64,000 nucleotides of DNA, taken from Flavobacterium sp. LC2016-23 (lineage in GTDB: Bacteria > Bacteroidota > Bacteroidia > Flavobacteriales > Flavobacteriaceae). Shown here in pieces: positions 56,696 to 64,000 of the stretch (its first letter is position 1; every line of letters starts with the position of its first letter). Under the pieces are notes generated by a model. The model searched no databases. It was not told the origin of the DNA and saw nothing but the letters and a program-made list of their open reading frames with translations. The stretch is taken from contig NZ_WKKE01000002.1 in assembly GCF_009674775.1 (NCBI RefSeq), positions 62,001 to 126,000 on the forward strand, given 5' to 3'. Both the position numbers and the translations under genes were made by a program.

Positions 56696-58282
56696 ATGAA
56701 AAATAATTATAAAATTAAAACAATTGGAGTGGTCCTGTCGATGCTCTCTGTTTTTTCAAGCTGTACACAGGATTTTGATGAGATCAACACCAATAAAAAT
56801 ACGTTGACAGAAGATCAGTTAGATCAGACTCTTGCAGGTCCTGCATTTGCCTCAGCATTATATGCAGGGATACATAATGGATCGTACTCTTCACCGGGAG
56901 TAGATGATCAGGGAACCTGGGGTATTGCAACAGGTATTTTACCCTCTACTTTTACACAATATTTAAGCTGTGGATATGGTACAGAAAGAAATGCATTTGT
57001 AAATGGTTATGAAGGACGTGGATGGTTAAGATTCTACACCGTTGCCGTACCGGCATTAAACAATGCTATCAAAGCATCTGCAGGAAATGCTGACGCACTT
57101 GCAGTACTAAAAATCTGGAAAGTATTCATGTACAATCAAATGACAGATGCTTATGGTCCGATTCCTTACACAGAAGCAGGGAATAATAAGGAAAAAGTAC
57201 CTTACGATAGTGTAGAATTTATTTATGCAGACTTTTTTAAACTGTTAGATGAAGCAAATGCTACACTTAGCGCTACTTCAGCAACAACAGTAGGTACCCT
57301 TCAGCCTAATGACAGAGTATATTCAGGAAATGTACAGAACTGGAAAAGATTTGGAAACAGTCTTAGACTGCGTTTAGCTTTAAGAATTTCGGATATTGAC
57401 CCTGCAAAAGCAAAAACTCAGGCAGAAGCCGCAGTAGCTGCAGGTGTTATAGAAACGAATGAGCAAAGCGCTACTTTTAAAGTAAGTAATATTACACCAA
57501 ACAACATGAACATGATTGTAAATGCTTGGGGATATTATATGACCGCTTCTATGGAAAGTCTTTTGGTAGGATATGGTGATCCAAGACTGGCAAAATGGTT
57601 CTCTCCAATTGATACAGGTGTGTATCAGGGAAGACCTGTTGGAGGTTTACAAGGGCAGTTTGGAACTACTAAGTTCTCTATGTTTAATAATGACGTGCTG
57701 GGAAGTGGTCCTAACGGAAGCCTTAGTGAGACCAAAAACATTGAAATCTTCATGGCTTCTGAAAACTATTTAAGCAGAGCTGAAGGCGCATTAAATGGAT
57801 GGAACATGAGTGGTACCGCGCAAAGTCTGTACGAGCAGGGTATTGCATTATCATTGAGACAATGGGGTATTACTGATGCTACTACTATAAGTAATTATAT
57901 CTCAGGAACCTCTACACCAAGTGTGCCAAATGTTGCAGCTGCTTATCCATCGTTAGGCCTACAAACTGTTCCTGTGACACTTCCTGTAGCATGGGATGCT
58001 TCTGTAGCCAACCAGCGTACACAAATTGCAGTTCAGAAATATTTAGCAATATTCCCTGAATCCTGGGAAGCATGGGCTGATTTACGCAGAAGTGATGCTA
58101 AAGTTATTTACCCGATACTGAATACAGATAATGTGGAGGCCGGCGTAGGTAAAAGCCTGATGAAACGTGTAATCTTTGTTACCAATGAATATTCATCAAA
58201 CAGAGACGCCGTTACAGATGCAATCGCAAAACTTAAAGGTCCTGATTCCGGAGGTACTAAACTTTGGTGGGATACAAAATAA
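56696..58282 (+). CDS. SusD-like surface glycan-binding lipoprotein
   Basis: This 528-residue lipoprotein (lipobox FSSC) is the surface partner of the SusC-like porin encoded 15 bases upstream, and would cap that porin and capture glycan. The opening CTQDFDEINTNKNT and the central NWKRFGNSLRLRLALRISD identify the SusD-like subfamily often called SusD-like type 2. It contains tetratricopeptide-like helices and a C-terminal LRRSDAKVIYP region. The ligand cannot be predicted, but the neighbours point to N-glycans. A hairpin without a long T run lies 45 bases downstream. Confidence 0.95.
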   Translation: MKNNYKIKTIGVVLSMLSVFSSCTQDFDEINTNKNTLTEDQLDQTLAGPAFASALYAGIHNGSYSSPGVDDQGTWGIATGILPSTFTQYLSCGYGTERNAFVNGYEGRGWLRFYTVAVPALNNAIKASAGNADALAVLKIWKVFMYNQMTDAYGPIPYTEAGNNKEKVPYDSVEFIYADFFKLLDEANATLSATSATTVGTLQPNDRVYSGNVQNWKRFGNSLRLRLALRISDIDPAKAKTQAEAAVAAGVIETNEQSATFKVSNITPNNMNMIVNAWGYYMTASMESLLVGYGDPRLAKWFSPIDTGVYQGRPVGGLQGQFGTTKFSMFNNDVLGSGPNGSLSETKNIEIFMASENYLSRAEGALNGWNMSGTAQSLYEQGIALSLRQWGITDATTISNYISGTSTPSVPNVAAAYPSLGLQTVPVTLPVAWDASVANQRTQIAVQKYLAIFPESWEAWADLRRSDAKVIYPILNTDNVEAGVGKSLMKRVIFVTNEYSSNRDAVTDAIAKLKGPDSGGTKLWWDTK

Positions 58283-58327
58283 GTAGTTTTAGTAAAGTTT
58301 AGTTTAAGGGATTCTTTACTTGACAAG

Positions 58328-58360
58328 GCAAAAAGGAGAGGTAACTCTCCTTTTGCTATT
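58328..58360 (+). terminator. Hairpin after the SusD-like gene
   Basis: GCAAAAAGGAGAG (58328-58340) pairs with CTCTCCTTTTGC (58345-58356) around GTAA, one A unpaired. The T run lies within the stem's far side and the following TATTTAG is weak, so termination may be partial. Confidence 0.55.
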
Positions 58361-58487
58361 TAGGGAAAACAGTCAAACAGAAAAAGCATAATAAATAGAA
58401 ATGTAAACAGGAATGATTGTCGGTTTTTTAATCGTGAAGATTAAAGAATTGATAAGAGAACAATCATTCATAAATAAAAGAATAATC

Positions 58488-59825
58488 ATGGCTAATCGCA
58501 ATAAACCATCTTCTTCTGACCAGAATAGTACCTTAATTCCAATTATAATTATAGCAAGTCTTTTCTTTATTTTTGGATTCGTAACCTGGATCAATGGAGC
58601 GCTGATTCCGTTTATGAAAACCATAAACGAGTTAACATCTGCGCAATCACTTTTAGTAGCATCGGCATCGTATATTTCATTTGTAGTTATGGCACTGCCC
58701 GCATCTTATATTTTAACAAAGATTGGCTATAAAAAAGGAATGTCCCTGGGGTTGTTTATCATGGGATTAGGAGCTTTAGTATTTATTCCGGCTGCCGAGG
58801 CGAGAACCTACTGGATGTTTTTGACCGGTATTTTTATTCAGGGCACCGGAATGACATTACTCCAGACCGCATCAAACCCTTATATTACTATTTTAGGCCC
58901 CATTGACAGTGCTGCGAAACGAATTTCGATTATGGGTATTTGTAATAAAATTGCAGGAGCTTTAGGTTCCCTTATTTTTGGAAGCCTTCTGCTATCAGGA
59001 ATTGATGAAATTCAGAAAAAACTAAGTGTCGTATCGGTAACAGAAAAGAAACAATTATTAGATACTATGGCAGATAGTGTCGTTGCACCCTATATTACAA
59101 TGGCAGTAGTCTTATTTGTTCTGGGAATACTAATCAGGAAAGCCCCTTTGCCGGATGTCGAAGCAGAACCTATAGAAGTAGCAAAAGAAGGCAAAACGAC
59201 AAAAACAAGTATCTTTCAGTTTCCGCATTTATGGCTGGGTGTGTTAACCCTTTTTATGTATGTGGGAGTCGAAGTTATCGCGGGAGATACCATTATAGCG
59301 TATGGAATCTCATTGGGTTTTCCTGCAGAAGAGGCTAAGTTTTTTACCACCTTTACCTTATTGGCAATGGTAGCCACTTATGCGCTTGGCGCTTTTTTAA
59401 TTCCAAAATATATCACCCAGACAGCAGCATTAAAAGTAAGTGCCATTCTGGGGATTATATTCTCATTCTTCATTGTATTTACCTCGGGCTTTGTATCCAT
59501 TTTATTTGTGGCCGCTTTAGGAATAGCAAATGCATTGGTCTGGCCTGCAATCTGGCCTCTGACATTAAAAGGTCTCGGTAAGTTTACAAAAACCGCTTCA
59601 GCATTGTTAATTATGGCTATTTCAGGAGGGGCGGTAATTCCTCCGCTGTATGGAAAATTTGTAGATTTAAACAAGGCAGATATGTTAGCCATGGGATTAT
59701 CACAAAAGGCAGCGACTGCAAACGCTGCGACAGAAGGCTATTGGATTATACTTCCTTGTTATGTCTTCATTTTGTATTACGCCCTTTTTGGACATGCAGT
59801 TGGGTTGAAGAAAATTGGAAAATGA
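58488..59825 (+). CDS. Sugar MFS transporter (FucP/GluP/NagP family)
   Basis: This inner-membrane protein of about 445 residues has about twelve helices. The start at 58488 (MANRNKPSSSDQNS) is preferred to an in-frame ATG 75 bases upstream that gives an atypical N-terminus. The family signatures are LFFIFGFVTWINGALIPFM in helix 1, GTGMTLLQTASNPYI in helix 4 and the GVEVIAGDTII motif at the start of the second half. The family takes up fucose, glucose/galactose or N-acetylglucosamine with protons or sodium. Given the fucosidases, hexosaminidase and NagB fusion in this region, fucose or GlcNAc is a likely cargo. Unlike the SSS transporter at 34937 it lies near the susCD genes. Confidence 0.92.
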   Translation: MANRNKPSSSDQNSTLIPIIIIASLFFIFGFVTWINGALIPFMKTINELTSAQSLLVASASYISFVVMALPASYILTKIGYKKGMSLGLFIMGLGALVFIPAAEARTYWMFLTGIFIQGTGMTLLQTASNPYITILGPIDSAAKRISIMGICNKIAGALGSLIFGSLLLSGIDEIQKKLSVVSVTEKKQLLDTMADSVVAPYITMAVVLFVLGILIRKAPLPDVEAEPIEVAKEGKTTKTSIFQFPHLWLGVLTLFMYVGVEVIAGDTIIAYGISLGFPAEEAKFFTTFTLLAMVATYALGAFLIPKYITQTAALKVSAILGIIFSFFIVFTSGFVSILFVAALGIANALVWPAIWPLTLKGLGKFTKTASALLIMAISGGAVIPPLYGKFVDLNKADMLAMGLSQKAATANAATEGYWIILPCYVFILYYALFGHAVGLKKIGK

Positions 59826-59907
59826 GAAAATGAGAGAATTAGAAAATTAGAGAATGAGGAAATTTGGAATTTGGAGTTTCTAATTTGGAATTTAAACACT
59901 AACTAAA

Positions 59908-60960
59908 ATGATTTTAAAATTTAAACCTTTAGTAATTCTATTGCTGGCGCTTTGTATTTCCTGCACTTCTGTACCGAAGAAAAACCTTCAGGCAGTAAAT
60001 ATTACACAAAGTTACATTGCCGATGAACCTGTTACCCATAACAGCCATGCGGCAACTCTTGTCGAAATTAAGCCCAATACGCTTATGGCGGCTTGGTTTG
60101 GAGGCAAATACGAAGGCGCTAAAGACGTAGGGATTTATTTTTCGGTTTATAAAGATAAAAAATGGTCCGTACCTCAGAATCTTATTAAACCTGCGATTAT
60201 CAAAGGCGATACACTGCCCTGCTGGAATCCGGTAGTATTCAAAAGCAAAAGCAATAATTTGTATTTGTTTTATAAAGTCGGAAAAAACCCGAGAGAATGG
60301 TTTGGCGCTATGATTACGTCAAAAGATGACGGGAAAACCTGGAGTGCCCCAAAGTACCTGCCGGAAGGAATTCTCGGTCCGATTAAAAATAAGCCCGTTG
60401 AGGTTGTTCCGGGTGTTCTTTTATGCGGCAGCAGTACAGAAAGTACCCAAAATAACCAATGGAGGGTACATGTTGAAACGTACACAGAAGCAACCGATAC
60501 CTGGGAAAAAATAGCGGTAGCAGACAAAAAACAGTTTGATGTGATTCAACCCACGTTTTTAGTGCACGCCAATAACACGATTCAGATGTTATCGCGAAGC
60601 AAACACAATAAAATAATAACAAGCTGGTCTAAGGACAAGGGGCAGCACTGGGCGGAAACCGATAGTATTAATGTTGTAAATTCAAATTCGGGAATTGATG
60701 CTCTGACGTTATCCCCAAAAGCTTTTTTACTGGTCAATAATCCATTACCGCAAGGAAAAGACTGGTTCAACGGACGTAATATCCTTGACGTAGAATATTC
60801 ATCAAACGGAATTTCATGGAAAAAACTGTTTGATCTCGAAAATCAAACCGAAGGCGAATTCAGTTATCCGGCCATTATACAGACCACAGACGGGAAAATT
60901 CATGTTTTGTATACCTACAACAGGAAATATATTAAACATGTCGCATTTGATGTCATTTGA
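59908..60960 (+). CDS. BNR/Asp-box sialidase-like lipoprotein
   Basis: This 350-residue lipoprotein (lipobox CISC, Cys19) has a six-bladed propeller of the BNR/sialidase superfamily. Asp-box motifs (S-x-D-x-G-x-x-W) are visible as SKDDGKTW and SKDKGQHW, and a degenerate one as SSNGISW. The opening NSHAATLVEIKPNTLMAAWF and EGAKDVGIYFS are shared by many Bacteroidota proteins annotated as exo-alpha-sialidases. However, I do not see the FRIP-type arginine motif of GH33 enzymes, so sialic-acid specificity is doubtful; related propeller families act on other sugars or only bind. It is the last gene of the glycan run. Confidence 0.75.
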   Translation: MILKFKPLVILLLALCISCTSVPKKNLQAVNITQSYIADEPVTHNSHAATLVEIKPNTLMAAWFGGKYEGAKDVGIYFSVYKDKKWSVPQNLIKPAIIKGDTLPCWNPVVFKSKSNNLYLFYKVGKNPREWFGAMITSKDDGKTWSAPKYLPEGILGPIKNKPVEVVPGVLLCGSSTESTQNNQWRVHVETYTEATDTWEKIAVADKKQFDVIQPTFLVHANNTIQMLSRSKHNKIITSWSKDKGQHWAETDSINVVNSNSGIDALTLSPKAFLLVNNPLPQGKDWFNGRNILDVEYSSNGISWKKLFDLENQTEGEFSYPAIIQTTDGKIHVLYTYNRKYIKHVAFDVI

Positions 60961-60964
60961 ATAC

Positions 60965-60994
60965 AAAGAGGAAGCCAAAAACTTCCTCTTTTTT
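60965..60994. terminator. Bidirectional terminator after the sialidase-like gene
   Basis: AAAGAGGAAG (60965-60974) pairs with CTTCCTCTTT (60982-60991), followed by T residues. It overlaps the stop codon of the leftward alpha/beta hydrolase gene. Confidence 0.85.
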
Positions 60995-61832
60995 AATGCA
61001 TGTATTTCACAAAATTGATGATGTATTTTGTTGTCAGTTCCGGATACTGATGCTGAGGTCCGTGACCCGTTTCAGAATAGACAATCAGTTGTGCATTGAC
61101 CATATGATTGATGACAGGATACCAGTTTTCTACCGCAAAACTAATATCATGATCTCCCGAAATAACCAGCACCGGCGTTTTGGTTTTTTTAAGCTGTTCC
61201 CTGAAGTTTAAAATATCTTCCCGGAAACCGTCTCCACCCGCAAAATAAACCTGAAAAACATCCATAGTCGAAGGAATCTTTTTGACATCTAATTTTTTAT
61301 GAATCCGCTCATGGGATGCTTTTGCAGCAGCACGGCTTCTTTCTGATTTCGGCTCGAAAAACAAAACCACTTCATCCTCAAAATCATTGACTGGTTTTAG
61401 CGCAGCATCCAGAAAAGCCTGCTCAAACGGCACTTCATTTTTGCCCGGGGGATTTGTTCCCAGTAAAATAGCATGAGTGACCAGATTCGGATACAATAAA
61501 GTAGCGGCCTGAGCCACCAATCCGCCATAAGACCATCCTAAAACAATAAAAGTGCCCAGTTTCAGACAGTCGGCCAGATCTTTAATATCTTTGGCTACAA
61601 TCGCAATGTCAGGTGCCATAGTTCCGCCGGACGAACCAATTCCGGAGTAATCAAAAGTAATTACATGGAATCTTTTAGCCATCATGGTGATAAATAAGGG
61701 ATCCCAGGTGTCAAGAGTTCCTCTGAAACGGTTTACAAAAATGATCGTTTTTCCCTTGCCATAAGAGCGATAAGCAATCTTTCGATCGCCCGTATCGGCA
61801 AAAAGGGTTTCTGTTTCATAAAATTTTTTCAT
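60993..61832 (-). CDS. Alpha/beta-fold hydrolase
   Basis: This 279-residue cytoplasmic enzyme has an alpha/beta hydrolase fold. The nucleophile Ser101 sits in the elbow GWSYGG, the oxyanion region near RFRGTLDTWDP is in the usual place, and the catalytic His is in ETGHGPQHQYPE near the C-terminus. The acid is probably the Asp in SGDHDISF. The substrate is unknown; the family includes esterases, haloperoxidases and lactonases. No signal peptide is seen. It converges on the sialidase-like gene and shares a terminator with it. It has no evident link with the glycan genes. Confidence 0.92.
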   Translation of the reverse strand: MKKFYETETLFADTGDRKIAYRSYGKGKTIIFVNRFRGTLDTWDPLFITMMAKRFHVITFDYSGIGSSGGTMAPDIAIVAKDIKDLADCLKLGTFIVLGWSYGGLVAQAATLLYPNLVTHAILLGTNPPGKNEVPFEQAFLDAALKPVNDFEDEVVLFFEPKSERSRAAAKASHERIHKKLDVKKIPSTMDVFQVYFAGGDGFREDILNFREQLKKTKTPVLVISGDHDISFAVENWYPVINHMVNAQLIVYSETGHGPQHQYPELTTKYIINFVKYMH

Positions 61833-62195
61833 AATTATATTGTAAAGATTGGAAAAATAGGAAGTGGATTTTAAACATGATGTTCGGCAAAAAAATAAAA
61901 TCCGTAGAGCTCAGTTTTTCAGGTTTGTTTACCGATAATCAAATCAGGCAAAGATCAGACCAGATAGAAGAACGTGTGAAATGGGGATATTTCAGCTTTT
62001 ACTACTTTTTGAATAATGATATTTCGCTATTCTTTCCTGATATTTCATACATTGTAATGAAAAATCAAAATTGTTTAAATATAGTAAAATATTTAGCAGG
62101 TAAATGTTAAGTAATTGTAATTCAGTGTTTTGATTTTGTTAAGTTGCAACTTTACCCGGATTTCGGTTGTAGTGGATACTTTATCCGAAAAATTG

Positions 62196-62203
62196 TACTT
62201 TTG
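62196..62203 (+). promoter_or_regulatory. -7 promoter-like element TACTTTTG, unit A
   Basis: TACTTTTG fits TAnnTTTG, lies 99 bases before the ATG of XRE gene 2 and is conserved in unit B at 62862-62869. It would give a leader of about 95 bases. The alternative site is the octamer at 62291. Confidence 0.4.
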
Positions 62204-62290
62204 TTTGTAAGTCCTTCAGTAAGATAAAAATGGTGTACTGCTGATCAGGACTTGTTTTAACCGGAATCTGTTTTTTGAAAGAAATTTAAA

Positions 62291-62298
62291 TACCTTTG
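62291..62298 (+). promoter_or_regulatory. -7 promoter-like element TACCTTTG next to the XRE 2 start
   Basis: TACCTTTG fits TAnnTTTG and ends four bases before the ATG at 62303, as in the related genes at 2566 and 62969. Confidence 0.35.
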
Positions 62299-62302
62299 AA
62301 AT

Positions 62303-62689
62303 ATGAGCACAGCAACAAGACCAAATCATATAGGCCGAAAAATCAGCCGTATTCGTGAACTTCGCGATATGAAGCAGGAAGCATTGGCACAAGCTTTAGG
62401 CACCAACCAGCAAGCTGTTTCAATTATTGAAAACAGCGAAACAATTGATGAAGACAAACTGATAGAAGTTGCTAAAGCACTTGGTGTAACAGCAGAAGCC
62501 ATTAAAAATTTCTCCGAAGAAGCTGTTTTAAATATTATTGGAAATACGTATCATGACAGCAATGTTGTTAATGGAAATGCATATAGCTGTAATTTCAATC
62601 CTCTTGATAAAGTAGTAGAACTTTATGAACGTTTAGTTCAGGCTGAAAAAGAAAAATTAGAGTATGTAGAAAAACTATTGAAAAAATAA
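62303..62689 (+). CDS. XRE-family helix-turn-helix regulator, paralogue 2
   Basis: This 128-residue protein has the same plan as the protein at 2566: helix-turn-helix (about 10-68, MKQEALAQALGTNQQAVSIIE), short variable linker (VVNGNAYSC) and a coiled-coil tail with FNPLDKVVELYERLVQAEKEK (about 100-128). It is nearest to paralogue 3, with which it forms a tandem pair (279 bases apart) that includes the duplicated upstream region. The tail lacks one AEKE repeat compared with paralogue 1. The linker contains a cysteine absent from paralogue 1. DNA target and role are unknown. Confidence 0.88.
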   Translation: MSTATRPNHIGRKISRIRELRDMKQEALAQALGTNQQAVSIIENSETIDEDKLIEVAKALGVTAEAIKNFSEEAVLNIIGNTYHDSNVVNGNAYSCNFNPLDKVVELYERLVQAEKEKLEYVEKLLKK

Positions 62690-62720
62690 AATGTTTAGCA
62701 ATCACTACTCTATATAGATT

Positions 62721-62835
62721 GAATTGACTCCAGCTTTAGCTGGAGGTTATAATAAAATATCGCAATGGCTTTAGCCGAATTTGCGAAAAGAGGTTTAAAA
62801 TAAAACCTGCAGTTTTATATGGCTAAAGCCTTCAA
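62721..62835. repeat. Palindromic element between XRE genes
   Basis: Contains CTCCAGCTTTAGCTGGAG (62728-62745, 8-base perfect arms), GGCTTTAGCC (62767-62776), AGGTTT/AAACCT (about 62789-62807) and GGCTAAAGCC (62821-62830). The outer parts GAATT...GGAATTC are loosely matched. This multi-hairpin, gene-free element looks like a dispersed REP/MITE unit inserted between the duplicated genes. Confidence 0.65.
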
Positions 62836-62861
62836 AGGAATTCATCTGAACCCAGAAATTG

Positions 62862-62869
62862 TACTTTTG
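62862..62869 (+). promoter_or_regulatory. -7 promoter-like element TACTTTTG, unit B
   Basis: TACTTTTG is identical to the unit A element at 62196 and is 107 bases before the ATG at 62969. A second octamer, TACCCTTG, with one mismatch to TAnnTTTG, is at 62957-62964, four bases before the same start. Confidence 0.4.
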
Positions 62870-62968
62870 TCCGTAATTCAGGCAGGAAGATAAAAATGAT
62901 ATACTACTGATCAGGACTTGTTTTAAACGGAATCTTTTTTTTAAAAGAAATTTAAATACCCTTGAAAT

Positions 62969-63361
62969 ATGAGCACAGCAACAAAAACCAAACACATTGG
63001 CAGAAATATCAGCCGCATTCGTGAACTTAAAGACATGAAGCAGGAGGCGTTGGCACAAGCCTTAGGAACAAGCCAGCAGACAATATCTGCTATTGAAAAC
63101 AGTGAAAATATTGATGAGGAAAGACTTGTTGAGGTAGCGAAAGCATTGGGAGTGACTACAGAAGCAATTAAAAACTTTTCCGAAGAAAATATGATTAACT
63201 ATTTCAATACTTTTTACGACAACAGTGCAAAAGACGGAATATTTAATTCTAATCATTGTACATTTAATCCCTTAGATAAAGTAGTTGAACTTTATGAGCG
63301 TCTCGTACAGGCTGAAAAAGAAAAATTAGAGTACGTAGAAAAGATATTAAAGGATAAATAA
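62969..63361 (+). CDS. XRE-family helix-turn-helix regulator, paralogue 3
   Basis: This 130-residue protein has the helix-turn-helix (about 10-68, MKQEALAQALGTSQQTISAIE), a variable linker (FYDNSAKDGIFNSNHC) and the same coiled-coil tail (FNPLDKVVELYERLV then AEKEKLEYVEKIL). It closely resembles paralogue 2 and less so paralogue 1; the changes cluster in the linker (about 80-100). A strong terminator follows. The proteins may form mixed coiled-coil dimers. Target unknown. Confidence 0.88.
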   Translation: MSTATKTKHIGRNISRIRELKDMKQEALAQALGTSQQTISAIENSENIDEERLVEVAKALGVTTEAIKNFSEENMINYFNTFYDNSAKDGIFNSNHCTFNPLDKVVELYERLVQAEKEKLEYVEKILKDK

Positions 63362-63380
63362 CCTTTATAAATAGGAAAAA

Positions 63381-63416
63381 CAAAAAGAGACTTTTTAATA
63401 AAAGTCTCTTTTTGTT
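63381..63416 (+). terminator. Terminator after XRE regulator 3
   Basis: CAAAAAGAGACTTTT (63381-63395) pairs perfectly with AAAAGTCTCTTTTTG (63400-63414) around TAAT, followed by T residues. Confidence 0.85.
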
Positions 63417-63967
63417 TTTAATTAGAAAGAGTTTCTAAAATAGATATTTGGCGTCAGTTACCATAAAATTTCACGTCTGTAACTCTAAGTATCCTTTTTC
63501 AAATACCAATTATGGCCTCTGCGCTGTATAATTATACGTTGCGTCAGGCGTCATTGGGGTTCTGAACCCTACAAACTACGTTCACAACCTATAATTATAA
63601 ACCAGAGACGCCATTAATGACGTTTAAGACGTGATGAATGGCGTTCCGGACGTCAAATTACAGGGAGCTGACGCCAATTGAGCATGTCATAACGTGATCA
63701 GTTCATGATAGAACCTCAAACAAGTGCTTGTAGAAATAGTGTATTCTGCAGTTTACTACTATTATTTTTCAGATCAACCTGACAACTTTATGGATGGTTT
63801 AAAATAAGGAAGAGAATTTCAGGTACCTAAATGTCCAATTCAGCGCTTTTTTAGACGGTTTCCCTGTTTTAATGCTTTTCTAAAGAGCGTTACCGAAATA
63901 CCTTTGATGTATCAAAATCTAGAAGTGTTTGTGATTTTGAACAAATTATTAATCTAAAAAATAACTT
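63417..63967. other. Structured gene-free region before the final gene
   Basis: About 550 bases without a plausible gene. It contains a 10-base inverted repeat TTGGCGTCAG (63448-63457)/CTGACGCCAA (63668-63677), the palindrome GTATAATTATAC (63526-63537) and a hairpin of ACGCCATTAATGACGT (63608-63623) with a 14/16 complementary arm (63629-63644). The words GACGTC, GACGCC and GGCGTC recur. Confidence 0.55.
63899..63906 (+). promoter_or_regulatory. -7 promoter-like element TACCTTTG before the final gene
   Basis: Exact fit to TAnnTTTG, 61 bases before the ATG at 63968. No clear -33 element. Confidence 0.4.
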
Positions 63968-64000
63968 ATGAAAAATTTACAAAACAAAAAACTCGTATGG
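63968..64000 (+). CDS. Start of a gene cut by the window end
   Basis: Only eleven codons (MKNLQNKKLVW) are present. The Lys-rich start is compatible with a signal peptide or a soluble protein. Product unknown. Confidence 0.45.
   Translation, partial: MKNLQNKKLVW

Larger units (their letters stand above)
61833..62302. other. 470-base intergenic region before XRE regulator 2
   Basis: A 77-codon frame at 61877-62110 shows no family features and is judged spurious. From 62188 on, the sequence is duplicated upstream of XRE regulator 3. Confidence 0.55.
62188..62689 (+). repeat. Tandem duplication unit A (XRE gene plus upstream region)
   Basis: The stretch from GAAAAATTGTACTTTTG to the end of XRE gene 2 is repeated, diverged, at 62857-63361. 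About 115 bases of upstream sequence are included, among them GATAAAAATG and CTGATCAGGACTTG, which are identical or nearly so in both copies. Confidence 0.8.
62857..63361 (+). repeat. Tandem duplication unit B (XRE gene plus upstream region)
   Basis: Diverged copy of 62188-62689, beginning GAAATTGTACTTTTG. Confidence 0.8.

Noticed and set aside
59826..59907. Low-complexity repeats GAGAAAATGAGAGAATTAGA before the sialidase-like gene
   Set aside because: Short purine-rich degenerate repeats of this sort are common in AT-rich gaps; no unit is conserved enough to call.
61877..62110. A 77-codon + strand frame between the alpha/beta hydrolase and XRE genes
   Set aside because: No family features, odd composition for a coding region, no promoter-like element, and it lies in an AT-rich intergenic stretch.
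62188..63361. The repeated XRE units as a CRISPR or phase-variation cassette
   Set aside because: There are only two long units with coding function and no short regular repeats or invertible ends.

Overview
The window looks like a chromosomal segment of a Flavobacterium-like member of the Bacteroidota. The evidence is the low GC content, the lack of Shine-Dalgarno sequences, TAnnTTTG-type -7 promoter elements, SusC/SusD-like outer-membrane proteins, LytTR and AraC regulators, lipoproteins with short N-terminal signals, and several families of small intergenic palindromes. All names are assigned by reading motifs. No database was searched.

Layout. (1) 0.1-2.3 kb: an overlapping cytosine-5 methyltransferase and a putative PD-(D/E)XK-type restriction endonuclease. 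(2) 2.6-3.4 kb: a small XRE-type regulator, followed by a structured RNA-like element, a terminator and a palindromic repeat. (3) 3.4-5.9 kb: a TauE/SafE exporter, a Crp/Fnr regulator and a single-domain rhodanese, which suggests sulfur handling, with three related CACGAATT repeats between them. (4) 6.0-10.7 kb: housekeeping genes (ALDH/GapN-like dehydrogenase, M1 aminopeptidase, ACT-domain protein, GNAT acetyltransferase). (5) 10.9-17.2 kb: a tripartite RND efflux operon headed by a small unknown secreted protein. (6) 17.3-18.1 kb: a one-base-overlapping pair of a Panacea (DUF4065) protein and a two-helix membrane protein, a candidate toxin-antitoxin system. (7) 18.3-25.8 kb: an AraC regulator, an alcohol-dehydrogenase gene fragment, a GH1 beta-glucosidase, a small lipoprotein, and a response regulator plus multi-PAS histidine kinase.

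(8) 26.3-61.0 kb is the centre of the window, a large glycan-utilisation region almost entirely on the + strand. It encodes a GH29 fucosidase with discoidin-like modules, a NagB-PIG-L fusion, a divergent LytS/LytTR-type two-component system, two GH92 mannosidases, an SSS transporter, a GH130 mannoside phosphorylase, a CBM9-like protein, an orphan TIM-barrel lipoprotein, a glycosylasparaginase, a GH2 enzyme, a GH20 hexosaminidase, a second GH29, a PA14-containing GH3, a SusC/SusD pair, an FucP/NagP-type sugar permease and a BNR/sialidase-like lipoprotein. Together these would trim fucose, galactose, GlcNAc and mannose from N-glycans, split the GlcNAc-Asn bond, phosphorolyse Man-GlcNAc, import the sugars and send GlcNAc to glycolysis. 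I infer a locus for protein-linked N-glycans, possibly of plant or animal type. No recognisable endo-beta-N-acetylglucosaminidase or PNGase is present.

(9) 61.0-64.0 kb: an alpha/beta hydrolase, two tandemly duplicated XRE regulators paralogous to the one at 2.6 kb, a palindromic element between them, a structured non-coding stretch, and the first 11 codons of a gene that runs off the end.

No rRNA, tRNA, CRISPR array, transposase or prophage gene was seen.
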